Assembly (NCBI GenBank): GCA_035566435.1
Contig: DATMRF010000117.1
Coordinates: 124,001-188,000, forward strand
Origin: DATMRF01 sp035566435
GTDB taxonomy: Bacteria > Verrucomicrobiota > Verrucomicrobiia > Limisphaerales > UBA8199
Length of the DNA: 64,000 bases
Direction: 5' to 3'
The notes beneath the pieces are model-generated. The model saw only the letters and a list, made by a program, of their open reading frames with translations. It was not told the origin of the DNA and ran no database searches. Below, in pieces: positions 59,256-64,000 of this stretch; position 1 is the stretch's first letter, and every line of letters starts with the position of its first letter. The position numbers and the translations under genes are program-made.

Positions 59256-61220
59256 GTGAAACCCAGCATCCGCGTCGCTTCCGCTCCCGGCAAGCCACTG
59301 GTGATTTTCGACGGGGACTGCAACTTCTGCTCGCTGTGGGTCCGGCGCTGGGAACAGGAGTCAGCTGGGCGGGTGGATACTTTGGTGGCGCAGGATGGGC
59401 GGGTCCCAGCGCAATTTCCCGAGTTGTCTCCTGAACGGCTCGCGTCAGCCGTTCATCTCGTGGAGACGGATGGCGTCGTGTATAGCGGCGCGGAAGCTGT
59501 ATTCCGAACCCTGGCGCACCGCGAGCGCGGAGCTTGGGTGCTCGACTTTTACGAGCGTCACCCGGTGTTCGCTCATGCGAGCGAACGATGTTACGCGTTC
59601 GTCGCGCGTCATCGGCATTTTTTTTCCTGGCTCACGCGCCTGGGCTGGGGCCAGGACCTCGCGACGCCGTCGCACCGGCTGGTGCAGGCCGTGTTTCTGC
59701 GGTGGGTCGGAGCCGTTTATTTCATCGCATTTGTGTCGCTCTGGGTACAGATCATCGGCCTGATCGGCAACGATGGAATACTGCCGGCCCGACTTACGCT
59801 GGAGAGCGTGCGACAACGAGCGCCCTCCGCTCACGCGGGTTGGGAGCGTTTTCACAACCTGCCGACGCTTTGCTGGCTTGATGCCAGTGACGGCTTCCTC
59901 CAGGCGCAGTGCGCCGCCGGAACGTTCCTGTCCCTGCTGGTGCTCGCCGGGCTCGCGCCGGCACCCTGCCTGTTTGGCCTCTGGCTGTTGTACCTGTCGC
60001 TCGCAACCGTGAGCCGCGAATTCCTGTCCTTTCAGTGGGACGCCTTGCTGCTGGAGATTGGTTTCCTGGCTGTTTTTTTTTCGCCGGGCCAACTCCTGCC
60101 GCGGCGCAACCGCGCGCGCGAGCCCTCCCGGCTCGTTTTGTGGCTGCTCCGCTGGTTGTTGTTCCGGATCATGTTCGCCTCGGGCTGCGTCAAGCTTCTG
60201 AGCGGCGATCCCGCCTGGCGCAACCTGACCGCGCTGAGTTATCATTACGAAACGCAGCCACTGCCGACCTGGCTGGGATGGTACGTCTTTCAACTGCCGG
60301 CCGCGTTTCAAATGGTTTCCACCGCCGTGATGTTCGGCATCGAGTTGGTCCTGCCGTTCCTGATTTTTGCGCCGCGCCGCGTACGAAAAGTGCCCTTCGT
60401 TGCGTTCATTGCGCTCCAAACGCTCATTTTCCTGACCGGCAATTACTGCTTCTTCAACTTGCTCACGATTGCCTTGTGCGTGCTGCTGCTGGATGATTCA
60501 GACCTGAACCGGCTCTGGGCGGCGGTGACCCCGCGCCGTAAACGGCCTCGAGAGTCGATTTCGCGCGCTCAGGTTCAACCGGGCCTGGCGCGCGCCCAAC
60601 CGAGCACGGCGAGCTCGCCCCAGCGGGTATTGGCTTGGCAATGGCCTGGTTTCGTCGCAGTGCCGCTGGCGTGTGTCGCGATCATCATTCCGTTGGTGGA
60701 TTTCGCCGGTTTGTTCGGGTGGAAGCGCTCGTGGTCGGTCCCGGTCGCGGCAATTTGGAATTGGGCCGCACCCTTCCGAAGCCTCAACAGCTACGGCTTG
60801 TTCGCCGTGATGACCGCTTCGCGGCCCGAGATCATCGTCCAGGGCAGCAACGACGGTGTCACCTGGCTCGACTACCAGTTCAAATACAAACCCGGCGATG
60901 TGCGGCGGGCACCTCGGTTTGTTGAGCCTCATCAGCCTCGGCTCGACTGGCAAATGTGGTTCGCTGCTCTTGGCGATTATCGTCAGAACCCCTGGTTCAT
61001 CAATTTCTGCGTTCGGCTGTTGCAGGGCTCGCCCACAGTGCTGGCGTTGCTTGAGCGGAACCCATTTCCCGCCCGTCCACCGCGTTATGTCCGAGCGGTG
61101 GTGTACGACTACCACTTCACCACGCTCGCCGCGCGGCGGCAAACCGGAGCGTGGTGGCAGCGCGAGGAAAAACGCGAATACCTGCCCGTCATCTCCCTGC
61201 GCGCCCAGCAGCAGCAGTGA
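59256..61220 (+). CDS. Fusion of DCC (thioredoxin-like) domain and lipase-maturation-factor-like membrane domain
   Basis: 654 residues. N-terminal ~110 residues are a DUF393/DCC domain with LVIFDGDCNFCSLWV (DGDCNFC). The remainder has about a dozen membrane helices (AVYFIAFVSLWVQIIGL, WLLFRIMFASGCVKLLSGD) and a soluble C-terminal region (DGVTWLDYQFKYKPGDVRR, FAALGDYRQNPWFINFCVRL) typical of the lipase maturation factor family. The combined architecture suggests a membrane enzyme or chaperone with its own dithiol domain. Start ATG-like region at 59256; no close partner gene on this strand. Confidence 0.85.
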   Translation: MKPSIRVASAPGKPLVIFDGDCNFCSLWVRRWEQESAGRVDTLVAQDGRVPAQFPELSPERLASAVHLVETDGVVYSGAEAVFRTLAHRERGAWVLDFYERHPVFAHASERCYAFVARHRHFFSWLTRLGWGQDLATPSHRLVQAVFLRWVGAVYFIAFVSLWVQIIGLIGNDGILPARLTLESVRQRAPSAHAGWERFHNLPTLCWLDASDGFLQAQCAAGTFLSLLVLAGLAPAPCLFGLWLLYLSLATVSREFLSFQWDALLLEIGFLAVFFSPGQLLPRRNRAREPSRLVLWLLRWLLFRIMFASGCVKLLSGDPAWRNLTALSYHYETQPLPTWLGWYVFQLPAAFQMVSTAVMFGIELVLPFLIFAPRRVRKVPFVAFIALQTLIFLTGNYCFFNLLTIALCVLLLDDSDLNRLWAAVTPRRKRPRESISRAQVQPGLARAQPSTASSPQRVLAWQWPGFVAVPLACVAIIIPLVDFAGLFGWKRSWSVPVAAIWNWAAPFRSLNSYGLFAVMTASRPEIIVQGSNDGVTWLDYQFKYKPGDVRRAPRFVEPHQPRLDWQMWFAALGDYRQNPWFINFCVRLLQGSPTVLALLERNPFPARPPRYVRAVVYDYHFTTLAARRQTGAWWQREEKREYLPVISLRAQQQQ

Positions 61221-61241
61221 GCTATATGCCAGCAGCGCTTG

Positions 61242-61793
61242 TCATTCCTTGGCTTCTTTCTCCTTGGGTTGCTTTCGCTTCATGAACATTCGCATGACCA
61301 ACACCAGCAACAACCCCCCTCCCAGGGAAAGCAGAAGATCTTCGTACCGAATCAGCACCGGGCCCAAGCCCAGGTTCAATTGTGTCACATGAGCGACGAT
61401 CCCTCCCAGAAAAGCGCCGGCGAGCCCGAACACCACGGTCGCCGGACGCCTGAGCTTGGCTGTCATGTGCAGGACTCCGCCTACCAACAAGCCCATGATC
61501 ACCCACGCGACGATCTCGTCGCGGGTCCGGTGACTGAGTCGCTGCTCATCGATCTTCCGCCAGAGCTCCTCGATTTTATTCATGGCAGTCTTCCCCGCAT
61601 CCGACAATTTCTGCTTGGCATCGTCGGCTGTGCTGGCGAATAGTTGACCCGTTCCTGGTGAGGCCGCCAGGGCCGGCGCAGGGCTGCTTGCCCCCGCTGC
61701 GCAAAGGAGCGCGAGGGCTAACCCGATCGCGTCAAACCGCGGCCGAAGCGGCCTTAAACCCGAAGTCAAGTTTAGTTTGGATAGAATGTTCAT
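61242..61793 (-). CDS. Membrane protein with GlsB/YeaQ/YmgE-like Gly-rich helices
   Basis: 183 residues from ATG 61793 (MNILSKLNLTSGLRPL). Signal-like segment (IGLALALLCAAGASSPAPALA), an amphipathic region (KIEELWRKIDEQRL), then three membrane helices (EIVAWVIMGLLVGGVLHM, TVVFGLAGAFLGGIVAHV, LLLSLGGGLLLVLVMRMF) and a Lys-rich tail. The GAFLGGIV spacing resembles transglycosylase-associated membrane proteins. Role unknown. Confidence 0.7.
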   Translation of the reverse strand: MNILSKLNLTSGLRPLRPRFDAIGLALALLCAAGASSPAPALAASPGTGQLFASTADDAKQKLSDAGKTAMNKIEELWRKIDEQRLSHRTRDEIVAWVIMGLLVGGVLHMTAKLRRPATVVFGLAGAFLGGIVAHVTQLNLGLGPVLIRYEDLLLSLGGGLLLVLVMRMFMKRKQPKEKEAKE

Positions 61794-62020
61794 GTTGTCA
61801 CCAAGTTGGTGTCGCCTATGGGGGGCTGTCAAACGGAACGGCGCTTGCGGAGTACTGCCTCGGCGAAGGCGGGCTGGGGCGCGAAATTGGAATCCAGCGC
61901 CCCAACCGTGACTGACGGGTTACCTTCCGGGACCTGAACCCGGCCATTGTTTCAATGGATACCGTGCACAGTTTCAGCAAATAACACCCTTAGAATTTCT
62001 CTGTCCTCCCCCTTCGAAAT

Positions 62021-62033
62021 CCGTTATTAACGG
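62021..62033. promoter_or_regulatory. Perfect palindrome CCGTTATTAACGG
   Basis: CCGTTA-T-TAACGG, flanked by TTCGAAATC (62013-62021) and a related GATTTCG further right; 18 bp before the iorA relic start. Possibly the old operator of that gene. Confidence 0.5.
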
Positions 62034-62051
62034 CAGGTCGATTTCGTCGAA

Positions 62052-62632
62052 ATGAAAGATTCGGGCCGAACGTTATTCAGCGGCAATGAAGCGATTGCCC
62101 TGACTGCACGGCGCGCTGGTGTTGTCCTTGGCGTGGACTACCCCGGCACCTCTTCCACAGAAATCCTGGAGTCCTTGCCCCAATACGGCGGGCGTGCTCA
62201 ATGTTCGCCCAAACAGAAGGTCACGCTCGACGTCGTCATTGGCGCCGCGTTTGGCGCATCCGCGATGACGATCTCTGCTCCGAATTTGTCCAACCAGCGA
62301 GGAAATCGCCTCAACTTCGCGACACCTGCCAATACCGCATCGTGCTTGACAGTGAGCGCAAGCGCGACCGCATCGTTGCCGGTGACATCGGCTGGTACAC
62401 ACTTGGCGTGCTGCAACCTTTCGAGGCGATCAATTCCTACGTATGCATGGGGGTCAGCCTGGGCTTGCGCCATGTCCTGCCCTCCGACCAGGCCCGCCGA
62501 GTGGTCAGCGTCATCCGCGACAGCAGCTCCAAAACGCAAGCGAGTACTGTTGCGGTTCCGTGGGCCCGCAAGATTTTGGAGGGTATGGTGTACCGAAACA
62601 AGGACCCCATCCCGGTGCAAAAGCGGAATTGA
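62052..62632 (+). pseudogene. iorA: Broken indolepyruvate ferredoxin oxidoreductase alpha subunit (iorA)
   Basis: The frame from 62052 encodes LFSGNEAIALTARRAGVVLG, DYPGTSSTEILESLPQYGG then KVTLDVVIGAAFGASAM: the N-terminal TPP-enzyme domain of IorA. After about residue 77 the reading frame shifts, and the other frame (62290-62560) continues with RIVAGDIGWYTLGVLQP, NSYVCMGVSLGLRHVL and ARRVVSVIRDSS, which is the later TPP-binding domain (GDIGCYTLG in intact proteins). Several hundred residues between these parts and the ferredoxin domain are missing. Clear internal deletion plus frameshift. Confidence 0.8.
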
Positions 62633-62641
62633 GGCCAGCGA

Positions 62642-64000
62642 ATGAAAAACCAATACCCTCGTCTGCGCGCTCTGTGTTTCCTTTTCTGGGCTCTGCTGCT
62701 GCTACCATCGCTGCCGGATTACGCTCAAACTGGTGCCACCTACCACAACCGCGCCGACCAGGCGTTGCAGAGTTTCCTCCTGAAGTTCTGGAACGGTGGC
62801 TCCCAGTACTTGCGCAACACGTCTCCCAGCGACGGCTCACTGACCGGTTATTGGACTTACGCTCACGGGTGGGACGCCGTAATGGACGGCGTCGAACGCA
62901 CCGGCGGCCAGCAGTATGCCGGGTGGATCGAAAGCCTTTATCTTGGCCAAAATCAGCGCGGTTGGACCAACAACTATTACGATGACGAGTGTTGGATGGC
63001 CACGACCCTGACCCGTGCCTATGACCTCACTGGGAACAGCAAATACCTGAACCAGGCCACTGCCCTGTACGCCGATATTATGACTGGTTGGGACACGACC
63101 TGCTGCGGGGCCGCACCTGGCGGCATGTGGTGGGACAAAACCAGAACACAGAAGGCCACTGCGGCCAACGCCGGCGCCGCGTTGCTCGGCGCGCGGCTCT
63201 ACCTCCGCACCGGGAACTCGCTCTACCTGAGCTTCGCCCAACAGGTATACGGGTACTGGTACACCAACATGGTGAACCCCAGCACCTACCAGGTTTGCGA
63301 CCATCTCCTCACCGATGGCACCAAGGTCTGGTGGAAGTTCACTTACAACGAAGGGCTGATGATCGGCGCGAGTGTGGCCCTCAACCAGGCCACGGGAGAC
63401 CTCACTTACCTCGGCCGAGCCAATAGTATCGCCAATTTCATGATCAATAACGAGGTGGCCTCGACCACGAACGGTCCGGTGCTCTATGACGGTGACAACT
63501 CGGGCTGCGGCGGTGATTGCCACGAATTTAAGGGGCCCGGTTACCGATACCTGATGCAGCTTTTTGCGCGGAACACCACCCAGGGCCAATACCTTTACGT
63601 GTTGCGCTCCAGCGCCAATTCCATCTGGAACATGGCTCTGAACCCAACCTCCACGGTCTTTTCGGTCAACTGGGCCGGCCCCTGGCAGACCAATGCCGAC
63701 CAGGCCCAGGACAACGCCGCTTGCATCGCCCTCAGCCGGTTTGCGCAACAGAACGGTCTCTATCCGGGCTCCGGCGTTCCCTCCAACCAATATGAAGCCG
63801 AGAATGCGACCCTGCACAACCTCGGCGTCGAGGCCCTCTACGGCGCGTTCACCGGCTGGGGCTATATCGCCGGCTGGAACGCGAACGGGACATCGGTTGA
63901 CTTCAACGTAAACATCGCTACCGGCGGCGTATATGCACTCAGCCTTCGCTACGCCGCCGGTGCCGGCAATGCCAGCCGGCTCATCAGCATCAACGGCTTC
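62642..64000 (+). CDS. GH76 alpha-1,6-mannanase-like enzyme with carbohydrate-binding module (3' end outside window)
   Basis: 453 codons visible from ATG 62642. Signal peptide ALCFLFWALLLLPSLPDYAQ. GH76 (alpha/alpha)6 domain with WTNNYYDDECWMATTLTRAY (catalytic Asp pair), AAPGGMWWDKTRTQKATAAN and YNEGLMIGASVALNQATGD. From about residue 375 a beta-sandwich module begins (NQYEAENATLHNLGVEAL, YIAGWNANGTSVDFNVN), as in CBM35/CBM6. Family members cut alpha-1,6-mannan of yeast cell walls. Truncated by the window end. Confidence 0.92.
   Translation, partial: MKNQYPRLRALCFLFWALLLLPSLPDYAQTGATYHNRADQALQSFLLKFWNGGSQYLRNTSPSDGSLTGYWTYAHGWDAVMDGVERTGGQQYAGWIESLYLGQNQRGWTNNYYDDECWMATTLTRAYDLTGNSKYLNQATALYADIMTGWDTTCCGAAPGGMWWDKTRTQKATAANAGAALLGARLYLRTGNSLYLSFAQQVYGYWYTNMVNPSTYQVCDHLLTDGTKVWWKFTYNEGLMIGASVALNQATGDLTYLGRANSIANFMINNEVASTTNGPVLYDGDNSGCGGDCHEFKGPGYRYLMQLFARNTTQGQYLYVLRSSANSIWNMALNPTSTVFSVNWAGPWQTNADQAQDNAACIALSRFAQQNGLYPGSGVPSNQYEAENATLHNLGVEALYGAFTGWGYIAGWNANGTSVDFNVNIATGGVYALSLRYAAGAGNASRLISINGF

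Overview
The window is GC-rich bacterial chromosomal DNA. It most resembles the Verrucomicrobiota (Pedosphaera/Limisphaera-type lineages). This is inferred from gene content: several type IV minor-pilin operons, CRTAC1 (FG-GAP/ASPIC-UnbV) proteins, YciI/SRPBCC/BNR/ThiS neighbours, a DUF6788-like protein, decayed RAYT transposases and many glycoside hydrolases. No rRNA, 16S marker or named single-copy ribosomal gene is present, so the phylum is an inference. One tRNA-Leu(CAA) gene is present.

Layout. 1-471 is the start of a minor-pilin gene running off the left edge. 714-4668 is an isolated phage packaging module on the minus strand (DUF3486 small-terminase-like, Mu gp28-like large terminase, portal) with no capsid or tail genes. 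5443-12709 holds two divergently transcribed, mirror-image PilV/PilW/PilX-like operons; the rightward one ends in a membrane response regulator. 13089-14700 has a receiver-only regulator and a secreted protein sharing its C-terminal domain with one PilX-like protein. 15055-26818 is a mixed block: tRNA-Leu, a GH43 arabinanase, a YciI/SRPBCC/BNR/ThiS cluster, DoxX, VOC, hydrolase, bilobed aspartic protease, a beta-helix lyase-like protein and a PQQ propeller. 26819-33504 has a TPR protein, a giant BNR protein, a B12-radical SAM enzyme and a GH32 enzyme. 34119-38612 has an SPFH protein, an acyltransferase and transposase debris. 39003-45106 is a two-gene CRTAC1 operon. 45690-47877 is a 2.2-kb gene-free stretch packed with short-period repeats. 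48429-57706 is a housekeeping-like block (GT2, glnE, SpoU methyltransferase, MBL hydrolase, RF-like protein, YmdB, LysM and OB-fold proteins). 57791-64000 holds paaK, a DCC-LMF fusion, an iorA relic and a GH76 enzyme running off the right edge.

How parts work together. Overlapping stop/start codons tie the pilin genes, the glycosyltransferase/glnE pair, the BNR/ThiS pair and the CRTAC1 pair into translationally coupled units. paaK and the broken iorA lie about 3 kb apart and probably descend from an aryl-pyruvate to aryl-acetyl-CoA pathway whose first enzyme has been lost. The GH43, GH32 and GH76 enzymes and the beta-helix protein point to scavenging of plant or fungal polysaccharides, but they are scattered rather than in one locus.

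The most unusual property is the density of dispersed repeats: hairpin REP/REPIN-like units and tandem arrays with 7-, 8-, 9-, 10-, 11- and 12-bp periods. The same words recur at distant loci and several lie in frame inside real genes (portal, PilX-like leader, GT2, the GlnE linker). Remnants of two RAYT-type transposases give a possible source for the hairpin class.
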